DNA of 64,000 bases from Streptomyces rimosus (GCF_008704655.1 NZ_CP023688.1:7570501-7634500), one strand, 5' to 3'; shown: positions 34,198 to 42,989, numbered from the stretch's first letter. Notes: generated from the letters alone by a model not told the origin. Program-made: numbers and translations.

Positions 34198-34226
34198 ATA
34201 CGTATGACGCCGCACGTTATACGTAT
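34198..34226. promoter_or_regulatory. Twin ATACGTAT operators between LacI and MFS genes
   Basis: The perfect palindrome ATACGTAT occurs at 34198-34205 and 34219-34226. Centres are 21 bp apart, two helical turns, so both face the same side of the DNA. The region is AT-rich within a GC-rich genome, typical of an operator/promoter. Confidence 0.7.
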
Positions 34227-34266
34227 TACTAGCTGCCGGCGCTGTGCCGGACGGAAAGGGGCGGGC

Positions 34267-35535
34267 ATGAGCGCCGGATACGCGCAGCTGCTCCGCACAC
34301 GGCACGCGGCCCGGCTGCTGGCCGGGACGCTGGTCGGCAGGCTGCCGAACGCGACCGGGCCGCTGGCCGTGGTGCTCTTCACCCGCGCGGAGGGCGGCGG
34401 CTATGTCCTGGCGGGCGTGCTGTCCGCCGTGTACGGGGTGGGCAACGCGATCGGGCAGCCGCTGCTGGGGCGGGCGGTGGACATGTACGGGCAGCCGCGC
34501 GTGATGCTGCCGGCGGCGGTGCTCTCGGCCCTGGCCATGGGGCTGCCGGCGGTCATCGGCCTGGAGCCGCTGGCCCTGGTGTACGCGGCCATGGCGGTCG
34601 CCGGGTTCTTCACGCCGCCCCTGGAGGGCGGGCTGCGGGCGCTGTGGCCGTCGGTGCTCAAGCGCGAGGACCGGGTGCACGCCGCGTACGCGCTGGACGC
34701 GGTGGCGCAGGAAGTGCTGTTCGCGGTCGGGCCGTTGCTGGTGACGACGTGCGTGGCCCTGTGGTCGGAGCGCTGGGCGCTGCTGGTGATCAATGCGATC
34801 GGGGTGCTCGGCGCGCTCTCCGTGGTGGTGTCGCCGCCCTCCCGGCAGTGGCGCAGCGCGCCGCGCGAGGCGCACTGGCTGGGGGCGCTGCGCTCGTCCG
34901 GGATGCTGGTGCTGATCGCCTCGTTCTTCTTCGTCGGGCTGGCGCTGGGGTCGATCGCGGTGGCGGCGGTCGCGTACGCCGACGAGCACGGCGGCGGCAT
35001 GGTCTCCAGCTACCTGCTGTCCGCGCTCGGCGTCGGTGCCCTCCTGGGCGGCGTCGTGTACGGCGCGCGGCAGTGGCCCGGCCATCCGGAGAACCGGCTG
35101 CGGCTGCTGGCGACCCTGCTGGCGCTCGGGTACGTACCGCTGGCGCTGACGCCGGGCGTGCTGGGGATGACGCTGCTGACGGGCCTGGCCGGGGTCTTCC
35201 TGGCGCCCGCGCTGGCGTGCGCGTTCGTGGTGGTGGACCGGCACGCGCCGCGGGGGACGGTCACCGAGGCGTTCTCCTGGCTGGTGACGACGTTCGGGGT
35301 CGGTTCGGCGGTGGGGATGACGGCGGTCGGCCCGGCGGTGGAGCGGGGCGGCCCGGCCGCGGGGTTCGCCGTCGCCGGGGCGGGCGGGGTGCTCGCGTTG
35401 CTCGTACTTGTGTCGACAAAGCGCTTTCTTTCCCCCGTCCCTGACGCCGCTGTGCACGCGCCCGCGCAGGTCACGGCGGAAACTGATCGAAACGAGGCCG
35501 TCCAACCCGGTTTCAGAGCAGGCCATCAGGCGTAA
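34267..35535 (+). CDS. MFS transporter
   Basis: This 422-aa protein has about 12 predicted membrane helices and the major-facilitator loop motif between helices 2 and 3 (GQPLLGRAVDMYGQPRVML, a variant of G-x-x-x-D-R). The ATG at 34267 has AAAGGGG upstream; an earlier in-frame ATG would lie inside the operator palindromes. It probably exports a small molecule, but the substrate cannot be told. It is divergent from the LacI regulator. The stop codon TAA is part of the -10 box of pafA, so transcription of pafA starts at the end of this gene. Confidence 0.9.
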   Translation: MSAGYAQLLRTRHAARLLAGTLVGRLPNATGPLAVVLFTRAEGGGYVLAGVLSAVYGVGNAIGQPLLGRAVDMYGQPRVMLPAAVLSALAMGLPAVIGLEPLALVYAAMAVAGFFTPPLEGGLRALWPSVLKREDRVHAAYALDAVAQEVLFAVGPLLVTTCVALWSERWALLVINAIGVLGALSVVVSPPSRQWRSAPREAHWLGALRSSGMLVLIASFFFVGLALGSIAVAAVAYADEHGGGMVSSYLLSALGVGALLGGVVYGARQWPGHPENRLRLLATLLALGYVPLALTPGVLGMTLLTGLAGVFLAPALACAFVVVDRHAPRGTVTEAFSWLVTTFGVGSAVGMTAVGPAVERGGPAAGFAVAGAGGVLALLVLVSTKRFLSPVPDAAVHAPAQVTAETDRNEAVQPGFRAGHQA

Positions 35536-35538
35536 TGT
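35533..35538 (+). promoter_or_regulatory. -10 box of a leaderless pafA transcript
   Basis: TAATGT overlaps the MFS stop codon. Six nt later comes the pafA ATG, so the expected transcript starts at the start codon. No ribosome-binding site is present. Confidence 0.65.
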
Positions 35539-35544
35539 TCAGTC

Positions 35545-36906
35545 ATGGACCGCCGCATTTTCGGGCTGGAGAACGAGTACGGCGTCACATGCACGTTCAG
35601 GGGACAGCGCCGACTGTCTCCTGACGAAGTGGCGCGGTACCTCTTCCGCCGTGTCGTGTCATGGGGCCGCAGCAGCAATGTCTTCCTGCGGAACGGCGCC
35701 CGCCTGTACCTGGACGTGGGTTCGCACCCGGAATACGCAACCCCCGAGTGCGACAACGTGACCGAGCTGGTCACCCACGACAAGGCCGGTGAGCGCATTC
35801 TCGAAGGTCTGCTGGTCGACGCCGAGCGCCGCCTGCACGAGGAGGGAATCGCGGGCGACGTCTATCTCTTCAAGAACAACACCGATTCCGCCGGAAACTC
35901 CTATGGTTGCCACGAAAACTATCTCGTGGCCCGGCACGGGGAGTTCTCCCGGCTCGCGGACATTCTCATTCCGTTCCTGGTCACGCGCCAGCTGCTGTGC
36001 GGCGCCGGCAAGGTCCTGCAGACGCCGCGCGGGGCCGTCTACTGCGTGAGCCAGCGCGCCGAGCACATCTGGGAGGGCGTCTCCTCGGCGACCACCCGCT
36101 CCCGTCCGATCATCAACACCCGCGACGAACCGCACGCCGACGCCGAGCGCTACCGCCGGCTGCACGTCATCGTCGGCGACTCCAACATGTCGGAAACGAC
36201 GATGCTGTTGAAGGTCGGCGCCACCGATCTCGTGCTGCGCATGATCGAGGCCGGCACGGTCATGCGCGACCTGACCCTGGAGAACCCGATCCGCGCCATC
36301 CGGGAGGTCAGCCACGACATAACCGGTCAGCGCAAGGTGCGGCTGGCCAGCGGGCGGGAGGCGTCCGCGCTGGAGGTCCAGCAGGAGTACTACGAAAAGG
36401 CGGTGGACTTCTGCGAGCGGCGCGGTATCCGTACGGGCATGGTCGAGCGGGTTCTTGAATTGTGGGGCCGTACGCTCGACGCCGTACGGGAACAGGATCT
36501 CGACCGGATCGACACCGAGATCGACTGGGTGATGAAGTACAAGCTCATCGAGCGCTACCGCGCGAAGAACAACATCACCATGTCGCATCCGCGGGTGGCG
36601 CAGATAGATCTCGCGTATCACGACATCCACCGCCGACGGGGTCTTTACTACCTGCTGGAGCGCAAGGGACAAGCCGCGCGCATCTGCAACGACTTGAAGA
36701 TCTTCGAAGGCAAGTCGGTGCCGCCGCAGACCACCCGGGCCCGGCTGCGCGGCGACTTCATCCGCCGCGCCCAGGAACAGCGCCGTGATTTCACGGTGGA
36801 CTGGGTGCATCTGAAGCTCAACGACCAGGCACAGCGCACGGTGCTGTGCAAGGACCCGTTCCGGTCCGTGGACGACCGGGTGGAGAAGCTGATCGCCGGT
36901 ATGTGA
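35545..36906 (+). CDS. pafA: Pup-protein ligase
   Basis: This 453-aa glutamine-synthetase-like ligase phosphorylates the C-terminal Glu of deamidated Pup and joins it to substrate lysines. Glu9 (GLENEYG) binds Mg-ATP, and Asp57 in [16 protein letters not shown] is the conserved catalytic Asp of the mycobacterial enzyme. Other features are [19 protein letters not shown] and [20 protein letters not shown]. The C-terminal domain (about 410-453) ends VEKLIAGM. It is a paralogue of Dop but lacks the Dop-specific loop after residue 50. It is read from an apparently leaderless mRNA and ends at a strong terminator. Confidence 0.97.
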   Translation: MDRRIFGLENEYGVTCTFRGQRRLSPDEVARYLFRRVVSWGRSSNVFLRNGARLYLDVGSHPEYATPECDNVTELVTHDKAGERILEGLLVDAERRLHEEGIAGDVYLFKNNTDSAGNSYGCHENYLVARHGEFSRLADILIPFLVTRQLLCGAGKVLQTPRGAVYCVSQRAEHIWEGVSSATTRSRPIINTRDEPHADAERYRRLHVIVGDSNMSETTMLLKVGATDLVLRMIEAGTVMRDLTLENPIRAIREVSHDITGQRKVRLASGREASALEVQQEYYEKAVDFCERRGIRTGMVERVLELWGRTLDAVREQDLDRIDTEIDWVMKYKLIERYRAKNNITMSHPRVAQIDLAYHDIHRRRGLYYLLERKGQAARICNDLKIFEGKSVPPQTTRARLRGDFIRRAQEQRRDFTVDWVHLKLNDQAQRTVLCKDPFRSVDDRVEKLIAGM

Positions 36907-36947
36907 GTCCAGGGGGTCACCGGATTCGGTGACGGCCGGACGTGGCT

Positions 36948-36978
36948 GTGCCGGGAGCGCCCGCGCTCCCGGCACTTT
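36948..36978 (+). terminator. pafA terminator
   Basis: GTGCCGGGAGCGC (36948-36960) pairs perfectly with GCGCTCCCGGCAC (36963-36975), and TTT follows. Confidence 0.85.
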
Positions 36979-37077
36979 GCCGTATTGCCCGGTGGTGTTG
37001 CACAGGGAAATGCCCCCCGGGTCAGGTCGTAGAGTGACGGCCATTGCCCATCCGCCCCACGATCCGAGTTGGACTCC

Positions 37078-38064
37078 ATGAACCTCACGAAGAACACCCG
37101 CCGCGCCGCCGCAGCGGCGCTGGCCGTGCCCGTCCTGCTGTTCACCGCCGCCTGTGGGTCCGATGACGGCAAGGGCTCGTCGGCCGCCACGGTCGCCGAG
37201 GTGGAGGGCAAGGCCGGTGAGCAGCCCAAGATCACCGTGCCGAAGGACGCCAAGGCGCCCGGGGAACGGGCCACCAAGACGCTGATCGAGGGCAAGGGGG
37301 CGACGGTCAACAAGGGCGACTTCGTCCGGCTGGACTACGCCGCCCAGGCCATGAAGACCGGCCAGAACCTCGGCAGCTCCTGGATGAAGCAGCCCGGTGC
37401 GGACGCGAAGGCGCCGCGGACGCAGGTGGTCGGCGAGGTCAGCGACCAGGCCCAGTCGCAGCTGCCCCCGAAGGTGATGGGGGCCGTGGCGGGTCAGAAG
37501 GTCGGCAGCCGGGTCCAGATCGAGGGCACCGCGAAGGAGCTGGTCGGCGAGAACCTGAACCCGCAGCTCGGCCTCAAGCCGGAGGACGGCCTGGTGTGGG
37601 TGGTGGACATCGCCGCCGCGAAGAAGGTCGACAAGAAGGCCAAGGCCGAGGGTGAGCAGGCGAAGCCCGAGGAGGGCATGCCCGAGGTGAAGGCGGAGGG
37701 CGACAAGGCCGCCACGATCACGGTCCCCAAGGGGGAGAAGGCGCCCACCGAGCTCAAGGAGCAGGTGCTGGTCAAGGGCAAGGGCCCGAAGGTCAAGGCC
37801 GGTGACGGGCTGATCGCGCAGTACACGGGCGTGAAGTGGGAGGACGGCCAGAAGTTCGACTCCTCCTGGGACCACGGCGGGGCCACCGCCTTCCAGATCG
37901 GCACTGGTTCCGTCGTCAAGGGCTGGGACCAGGCCCTGGTCGGCAAGAACGTCGGGGACCGGGTGGAGCTCGTCGTGCCGCCGAACCTGGGCTACGGCGG
38001 CACGCAGCACCAGCTGGCCAAGAACACCCTCGTCTTCAGCGTCGACATCGTCGGCACCGTCTGA
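37078..38064 (+). CDS. FKBP-type peptidyl-prolyl isomerase, lipoprotein
   Basis: This 328-aa exported lipoprotein has a signal peptide ending LFTAAC, so Cys26 would be lipidated. Two FKBP-like domains follow. The first (about 65-185) is degenerate. The second (about 225-328) is complete: YTGVKWEDGQKFDSSWD, VVKGWDQALVGKNVGDRVELVVPPNLGYG and LVFSVDIV. A Lys/Glu-rich linker joins them. It would help fold secreted proteins at the membrane face. The ATG at 37078 is preferred over a TTG three codons upstream. It stands directly before a cytosolic FKBP in the same direction, and both lie between pafA and pafB. Confidence 0.92.
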   Translation: MNLTKNTRRAAAAALAVPVLLFTAACGSDDGKGSSAATVAEVEGKAGEQPKITVPKDAKAPGERATKTLIEGKGATVNKGDFVRLDYAAQAMKTGQNLGSSWMKQPGADAKAPRTQVVGEVSDQAQSQLPPKVMGAVAGQKVGSRVQIEGTAKELVGENLNPQLGLKPEDGLVWVVDIAAAKKVDKKAKAEGEQAKPEEGMPEVKAEGDKAATITVPKGEKAPTELKEQVLVKGKGPKVKAGDGLIAQYTGVKWEDGQKFDSSWDHGGATAFQIGTGSVVKGWDQALVGKNVGDRVELVVPPNLGYGGTQHQLAKNTLVFSVDIVGTV

Positions 38065-38121
38065 ACATGATCTGCCAGACTGTGCCCGTAGCTGTGCAGA
38101 TTCTTTCGTAGGAGCACTTTC

Positions 38122-38496
38122 GTGAACATCGACAAGCCCGAGATCGACTTCCCCGAGGGCCCGGTTCCCACCGACCTGGAGATCGTGGACCTGTGGGAGG
38201 GGGACGGGCCGGTCGCCAAGGCGGGGGACTTCGTCAAGGTCCACTATGTCGGGGTCGCCTACAGCTCCGGCGAGGAGTTCGACGCGAGCTGGAACCGTGG
38301 CAAGCCGCTGGAGTTCCAGCTCGGCGCCGGCCAGGTCATCTCCGGCTGGGACCGGGGCGTACAGGGCATGAAGGTCGGCGGCCGCCGTCGGCTGACCATT
38401 CCCCCGCACCTGGCGTACGGCGACCAGGGCGCCGGTGGCGGCCGGATCGCACCGGGCGAGACGCTGATCTTCGTCTGCGACCTGATGTCCGTCTGA
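38122..38496 (+). CDS. fkbP: FKBP-type peptidyl-prolyl isomerase, cytosolic
   Basis: This 124-aa protein is a single complete FK506-binding domain: VHYVGVAYSSGEEFDASW, LGAGQVISGWDRGVQGMKVGGRRRLTIPPHLAYG and a FVCDLMSV end. The residues lining the macrolide pocket (Tyr, Phe, Asp, Trp, Tyr) are present. It has no signal peptide, so it acts in the cytosol. The GTG at 38122 has AGGAG 7 nt upstream. It lies 57 bp after the lipoprotein FKBP and may share its transcript; a perfect terminator follows. Confidence 0.95.
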   Translation: MNIDKPEIDFPEGPVPTDLEIVDLWEGDGPVAKAGDFVKVHYVGVAYSSGEEFDASWNRGKPLEFQLGAGQVISGWDRGVQGMKVGGRRRLTIPPHLAYGDQGAGGGRIAPGETLIFVCDLMSV

Positions 38497-38539
38497 GAAC
38501 GGCAGCACCCGGCCGCGGCACAGCGGCGGCCGTCCCACC

Positions 38540-38569
38540 GAGGGCCCGTACCGTCCGGTACGGGCCCTC
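38540..38569 (+). terminator. fkbP terminator
   Basis: GAGGGCCCGTACC and its perfect complement, with a GTCC loop, lie 44 bp after the stop codon. Confidence 0.8.
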
Positions 38570-38678
38570 GGCCGTCGCCGCCCGTACCCCCGCCCCCGGC
38601 CCCCGGTACCCTCGGCTTTGCCGCAGGTCCCCGGAGCGGTACGGTCATCGGTCGGGAGTCCGACAAGAAGGGGCGTCG

Positions 38679-39668
38679 ATGGCCATTGCCAAGGCCGAGC
38701 GGCTGATGAATCTGGCGCTGTGCCTTCTGGGTACCCGTCGCCCGCTGACCAAGCGTGAACTGCGTGCCTCCATCGAGGCGTACGTGGAGGCGTTCGGCAC
38801 CGGGGACGGCGGCACCGGCAGCGACGACTCCTTCAACCGGATGTTCGAGCGCGACAAGGACGACCTGCGCGAACTGGGCCTGGTCATCGAGACCGTCGAG
38901 GGACTGGACGGCGAGACCGGCTACCTCGCGCGCCGGGACAGCAACCGCCTCCCCCCGATCACCCTGGACGCCGCCGAGGCCGCGGCCCTGGGCCTGGCCG
39001 CCAAGATCTGGCAGCAGGCCCGGCTGGCCGGCGCCGCCAGCGGCGCCCTGCAGAAGCTCCGCGCGGCCGGCATGCCCTTCGAGGACGACGGTTCCTTCGA
39101 GGCCCAGCAGCCGCACAGCGCGCTCGAGCCCCGTATCCCCGCCCACGAGGCCGCCTTCGAGCCCCTGATGCTCGCCTGCCGCGACCGCCGGCCCGTGGTC
39201 TTCGACTACCGCAAGTCCAACGCCGCCCGCCCCGAACAGCGGCAGGTCGAGCCCTGGATACTGGAGTGCTGGCGCGGCCACTGGTACCTGGCCGGCTGGG
39301 ACCGCGGCCGCCAGGCCGAACGCGTCTTCCGGCTCTCCCGTATCACCGGCAAGGTCCGCTCCCGGCAGGGGAAGTTCACCGCCGAGGTGCCCGACCACGT
39401 CACCGTCCGCGAGACGGTGGAGAGCTGGGCGGGCGAGACCGCCACCGGCACCGCCCGCATCAGACTGCGCGCCGACCACGGCTACCCGCTGCGCGCCCGC
39501 GCGCTGTCCATCCGCGAGCTGGGCGGCGGCTGGGACGAGCTGGAAATCCCCTACGGGCACGGACTCGACGCCTGGCTCGTCGAGTTCGGCCCCGACGTGG
39601 TGGTGCTGGAACCCGCCGAACTGCGGGCCGACGTCGTGGACCGGCTGCGCGCCGTGGCCAAGGGCTGA
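38679..39668 (+). CDS. pafB: WYL-domain regulator PafB
   Basis: This 329-aa protein has an N-terminal winged helix (AKAERLMNLALCLLGTRRPLTKRELRASI, FERDKDDLRELG), a central WYL domain (about 150-240; VFDYRKSN, WYLAGWDR, RVFRLSRITG) and a C-terminal WCX extension. In mycobacteria PafB and PafC together activate the LexA-independent DNA-damage regulon from TTGTCRGTG-type promoters and appear to sense single-stranded DNA. The name comes from its location near pafA, not from a role in pupylation. The ATG at 38679 follows AAGAAGGGG. It is 21 bp from pafC. Confidence 0.94.
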   Translation: MAIAKAERLMNLALCLLGTRRPLTKRELRASIEAYVEAFGTGDGGTGSDDSFNRMFERDKDDLRELGLVIETVEGLDGETGYLARRDSNRLPPITLDAAEAAALGLAAKIWQQARLAGAASGALQKLRAAGMPFEDDGSFEAQQPHSALEPRIPAHEAAFEPLMLACRDRRPVVFDYRKSNAARPEQRQVEPWILECWRGHWYLAGWDRGRQAERVFRLSRITGKVRSRQGKFTAEVPDHVTVRETVESWAGETATGTARIRLRADHGYPLRARALSIRELGGGWDELEIPYGHGLDAWLVEFGPDVVVLEPAELRADVVDRLRAVAKG

Positions 39669-39689
39669 GAGGGACGGGACGCACACTCC

Positions 39690-40640
39690 ATGGCTACGAA
39701 CGCGATCGACCAGACCCGGCGCATGCTGTCGCTGGTGACGTACCTGCGCGAGCGCCCCGGCGCCCGGGTCTCCGACGTCGCCCGCGCCTTCGGCATCTCC
39801 GAGGACGAGCTGATCGCCGACCTCGACGTACTGCCGATGTGCGGTACGAGCTTCCGCGGCGGCGACCTGCTCGACATCGACACCGACGGCGACCGCATCT
39901 GGTGGCACAACCCCGACGACGTCGCCGAACCGCTGCGCCTGGCCGCCGACGAGGCCACCGCCCTGCTCGTGGCCGCGCGCGCGGTCGCCACCCTGCCCGG
40001 TCTGCGCGAGGGCGACCGGCAGGCGCTGCTGCGCGCCACCGCCAAGCTGGAGGCCGCGGCGGGCGAGGCGGCCGGCGCCAGCTCCCGCGTCTCGGTCACC
40101 TTCGAGTCCGAGGGCGGCGTCTTCGCCGACGTCGACCGGGCCATCGCCGAGCGGCGCCGGCTGTGGCTTCGCTACTACTCGCCCGCGCGCGACGAGCTGA
40201 CCGAGCGCGAGGTGGACCCGATCCGGCTGTTCGCGGTGGGCCACACGTACGTGGAGGCGTGGTGCCGGCTCTCGGAGGCGCGCCGCACCTTCCGGCTCGA
40301 CCGGGTCGCCGAGATCAAACTGCTGGACGCCCCCGCCGACCCGCCGCCGGTCGAGCTGCGCGATCTGTCCGAGGGGCTGGTGCAGCCGGCCGCCGAAGAT
40401 CCCGAAGTCGTCGTCGAGGTGGGACCCGGCGGGCGATGGGTGGCCGAGTACTACCCCCACGACAGCGCCGAGGAACTGCCCGACGGCGGCCTGCGCATCA
40501 CCCTGCGCACCCCCGACCCCGCCTCGCTGCGGCGGCTCGCGCTGCGCCTGGGCCGGGACGGCCGTATCGTCGCGCCCCAGGCACTCGCGGACAGCGCGCG
40601 GCAGGCGGCCCGGCAGGCCCTAGTGGCGTACGGCGAGTAG
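39690..40640 (+). CDS. pafC: WYL-domain regulator PafC
   Basis: This 316-aa partner of PafB has an N-terminal winged helix (QTRRMLSLVTYLRERPGARVSDVARAFGISEDELIADLDVL), a WYL domain (about 140-220; RRLWLRYYSPARDELTEREVDPIRLF, TYVEAWCRLSEARRTFRLDRV) and a WCX domain. The tandem pafB-pafC order and tight spacing suit the known PafBC heterodimer. Candidate targets in this window are the RecB-family nuclease and the helicase. The start is ATG at 39690. Confidence 0.94.
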   Translation: MATNAIDQTRRMLSLVTYLRERPGARVSDVARAFGISEDELIADLDVLPMCGTSFRGGDLLDIDTDGDRIWWHNPDDVAEPLRLAADEATALLVAARAVATLPGLREGDRQALLRATAKLEAAAGEAAGASSRVSVTFESEGGVFADVDRAIAERRRLWLRYYSPARDELTEREVDPIRLFAVGHTYVEAWCRLSEARRTFRLDRVAEIKLLDAPADPPPVELRDLSEGLVQPAAEDPEVVVEVGPGGRWVAEYYPHDSAEELPDGGLRITLRTPDPASLRRLALRLGRDGRIVAPQALADSARQAARQALVAYGE

Positions 40641-40666
40641 GCACGGCGAAAGGGCGGGCGGCAACG

Positions 40667-40927
40667 ATGACGACGACCACGGCGGGCGCGATGACCACGA
40701 CCCTGACCGGCCCGGTGCTCTTCAAGGCGGCCTGCCCCGACTGCCGCGGCAGCTTCGAGCTCTCCTCGGACGCCCTCCGCCTGGCCATCGGCGCCACCCG
40801 CCGCACCACGTTCTACTCCTTCACCTGCCCGGACTGCGGCAGCGCCGTCCGCAAGCCGGCGGGGGAGCGGATCGTCGAACTGCTCACGGGGGGCGGGGTG
40901 CGGACGTTGCGGGTGCACCGTGGGTGA
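40667..40927 (+). CDS. Small zinc-ribbon-like protein
   Basis: This 86-aa protein has two CPDC knuckles (AACPDCRGSF and FTCPDCGSAVRKP) about 30 residues apart, the layout of a zinc ribbon. The N-terminus is Thr-rich, and a second ATG at 40691 could be the true start. It begins 26 bp after pafC in the same direction and may be part of that operon. No function can be assigned; zinc ribbons of this kind bind DNA, RNA or protein. Confidence 0.72.
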   Translation: MTTTTAGAMTTTLTGPVLFKAACPDCRGSFELSSDALRLAIGATRRTTFYSFTCPDCGSAVRKPAGERIVELLTGGGVRTLRVHRG

Positions 40928-41007
40928 CCGCGCCGACGCGGCCTCCGCCTCCGAAGAACCGTAGTATGTCCCACTTTTCGTGGGATCCGTCACGTTCACG
41001 CCCCCGA

Positions 41008-41013
41008 TAGGCT
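41008..41013 (+). promoter_or_regulatory. -10 box of a leaderless small-protein transcript
   Basis: TAGGCT is followed by 7 nt and the ATG at 41021. A TCCCAC-TTTTC-GTGGGA inverted repeat lies upstream at 40969-40985 and could be an operator or a terminator for the pafBC unit. Confidence 0.55.
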
Positions 41014-41020
41014 TCGCCCC

Positions 41021-41224
41021 ATGCTCTGGCCCATGATCGCCATCGCCCTCGGATTCCTCGGCATCGCCGTCCTGGGCATCCTCGCCGTCCGCGTCTTCGT
41101 GGAGGTGCGGCGGCTGGCCCGCCAGGTGGGGGAGACCTCGCAGCGCATCCAGCGGGCCGCCCAGGACCTGGAGCGCGCGGCGACGCCGCTGGCCGCGCGG
41201 GCCCATGAATCCCTGCGGGACTGA
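41021..41224 (+). CDS. Small single-pass membrane protein
   Basis: This 67-aa protein has one N-terminal transmembrane helix (about residues 4-28, PMIAIALGFLGIAVLGILAV) and a cytosolic amphipathic helix (about 29-66) rich in Arg, Glu and Gln. The topology resembles TatA/TatB in outline but lacks their conserved motifs. It lies directly before tatA and appears conserved in position, from memory of actinobacterial loci. The ATG is supported by a leaderless-type promoter. Confidence 0.75.
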   Translation: MLWPMIAIALGFLGIAVLGILAVRVFVEVRRLARQVGETSQRIQRAAQDLERAATPLAARAHESLRD

Positions 41225-41431
41225 TACCGCACCCTGCTGCTACGGGTGTGCGGGCGGTACGCTGCTGTTCGCAGTACCGACCGCGAGGCGGGGGAGGAAA
41301 CCCACGGTATGCACGCGCATTGCCGCCCGTTCACCGCCGAACGTTACGATCGCTGTCAGCACTAGCACGCCAGTCCGACCCCCACGGCAGGCACCGAAGT
41401 AGACGCCGACCCGGCGAGAAGGTAGTCGCAC

Positions 41432-41716
41432 ATGCTCAGCAACCTCAGGGCCCCCGAGATCATTCTGATCCTCGTCGTCATTGTGCTGCTGTTCGGCGCG
41501 AAGAAGCTCCCGGACATGGCACGTTCGCTCGGCAAGTCGGCCCGCATCCTCAAGAGCGAGGCCAAGGCGATGAAGAAGGACGGCGGCGAGGGCGAGGCCC
41601 CCGGCAAGGACGCCTCCGCCGACTCCCAGGCCGCCCCGCGGACGATCCAGGCAGCCCCGGGCGACGTGAACAGCTCGCGCCCCGTCGCCGAGCCGAACCG
41701 CACCACCCAGAGCTGA
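41432..41716 (+). CDS. tatA: Sec-independent protein translocase TatA
   Basis: This 94-aa pore-forming subunit of the twin-arginine translocase has an N-terminal helix ([29 protein letters not shown]) with the conserved FG hinge and an amphipathic helix. An acidic, disordered tail runs from about 48. The start is ATG at 41432. It is 67 bp upstream of tatC in the same direction, the usual actinobacterial arrangement; tatB is normally elsewhere. The preceding gap (41225-41431) holds no gene. Confidence 0.96.
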   Translation: MLSNLRAPEIILILVVIVLLFGAKKLPDMARSLGKSARILKSEAKAMKKDGGEGEAPGKDASADSQAAPRTIQAAPGDVNSSRPVAEPNRTTQS

Positions 41717-41783
41717 CCGGAGCCGACCAGCCCGGCCGGCCAGGTCGGCCGGCGGCGGCAGATGCACGAGACGAGGACGTGGG

Positions 41784-42752
41784 TTGCTCAAGTCTGCCCG
41801 CAAACAGCAGAGGGATCCCGAGGGGCGCATGCCGCTCGCGGAGCATCTGCGTGAGCTGCGCAACCGGCTGCTGAAGTCGGTACTGGCGATCGGCGTGGTC
41901 ACCGTCGTGGCCATGCTCTATTACAAGGACATCGCCCAGTTCATCACCGGCCCGGTCATCGACTCCGTCGGCTGTCCGCGCGGTACGCCCGCGGGCACCC
42001 CGACGCCGGGCCACCCCTGCGCGGAGGTCACGGCGCAGGGCATGCTGGCGCCTTTCACGATCCTGCTCAAGGTGTCGCTCACCACGGGCGTCGTGGTCGC
42101 CAGCCCGGTGTGGCTCTACCAGCTCTGGGCGTTCCTCGCGCCCGGTCTGCACAGCACCGAGAAGAAGTACGCCCTCAGCTTCGTGGCGGCGGGTGTCCCG
42201 CTGTTCCTCGGTGGCGCCTACCTCGCGTACGCGGTGCTGCCGACCACGGCCGCCGCGCTGGTCGGTCTGACCCCCGACAACTGGTCCAACCTCTTCCCGG
42301 CGGACGAGTTCCTGGACATCGTCACGCGCATGGTCGTCGTCTTCGGCCTGGGCTTCGAGCTGCCGCTGCTGCTCGTCCTGCTGAACTTCGGCGGCGTGAT
42401 CACCGGGCGGCGGGTGCTGAGCTGGTGGCGCTTCATGGTGCTGGGCATCACGATCTTCGCCGCGATCGCCACGCCCACCGGCGACCCGCTGACCATGGGC
42501 CTGGTGGCCGCCCCGATCGTGGTCCTCTACTTCGGCGCCGTGGGGATCTGCCTGTTCAACGACCGCCGTCGCCGGCGCGCCAACCCCGACCGCGAACTGA
42601 GCGACGACGAGGCATCCGAGCTCGACCTGACCCCCGAGGCCATCACCGGCTCCGAGCCCGTGTCCGGCAGCCGGATGCTGCCGGGGCAGGTCAACGGTGA
42701 CGGGCATGGCGAGGGGACGCCGCGGCGGAACGGGTTCGACGATGTGACCTGA
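41784..42752 (+). CDS. tatC: Sec-independent protein translocase TatC
   Basis: This 322-aa signal-receptor subunit has six membrane helices, the cytosolic MPLAEHLRELRNRL motif with the conserved Glu that contacts the twin-arginine signal, an external loop with two Cys (SVGCPRG...HPCAEV), and SPVWLYQLWAFLAPGL. The C-terminal 70 residues are acidic and disordered. The start is TTG at 41784, supported by GAGGA 6 nt upstream. The end of the gene carries a 12-bp direct repeat (42741-42752 and 42759-42770), and a very long perfect palindrome follows. Confidence 0.96.
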   Translation: MLKSARKQQRDPEGRMPLAEHLRELRNRLLKSVLAIGVVTVVAMLYYKDIAQFITGPVIDSVGCPRGTPAGTPTPGHPCAEVTAQGMLAPFTILLKVSLTTGVVVASPVWLYQLWAFLAPGLHSTEKKYALSFVAAGVPLFLGGAYLAYAVLPTTAAALVGLTPDNWSNLFPADEFLDIVTRMVVVFGLGFELPLLLVLLNFGGVITGRRVLSWWRFMVLGITIFAAIATPTGDPLTMGLVAAPIVVLYFGAVGICLFNDRRRRRANPDRELSDDEASELDLTPEAITGSEPVSGSRMLPGQVNGDGHGEGTPRRNGFDDVT

Positions 42753-42769
42753 TGCGGTGATGTGACCTG

Positions 42770-42811
42770 ACGCCCCCGGGCGTGACGCGGCCGCGTCACG
42801 CCCGGGGGCGT
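42770..42811. terminator. Perfect 42-bp palindromic terminator after tatC
   Basis: Bases 42770-42790 and 42791-42811 are perfect complements (21-bp arms, no spacer, NotI-like GCGGCCGC centre). CTTGGG follows. The real loop must use a few central bases. Confidence 0.85.
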
Positions 42812-42843
42812 CTTGGGTCTCGTGCCCGGCCTCGGATCGCGCT

Positions 42844-42891
42844 CCTACGGGGCAAATCGAACGTGCACATCCCCCCAGCGGGGGCTTACCC
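42844..42891 (-). repeat. Interspersed hairpin repeat, copy C
   Basis: On the minus strand it begins GGGTAAGCCCCCGCTGGGGG, continues GTGCACGTTCGATTTGCCC and ends GTAGG. It lies between tatC and the helicase, in opposite orientation to copies A and B. Confidence 0.8.
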
Positions 42892-42989
42892 GGAGGCCGG
42901 CTACGGGAACCTCGCGCGGCCGGGTGCCCAGTGTGTCGGCCCGGTTCCCCGGTGGCCCCCGGTAAAGCCCGTCCATAATGATCGGCTCG

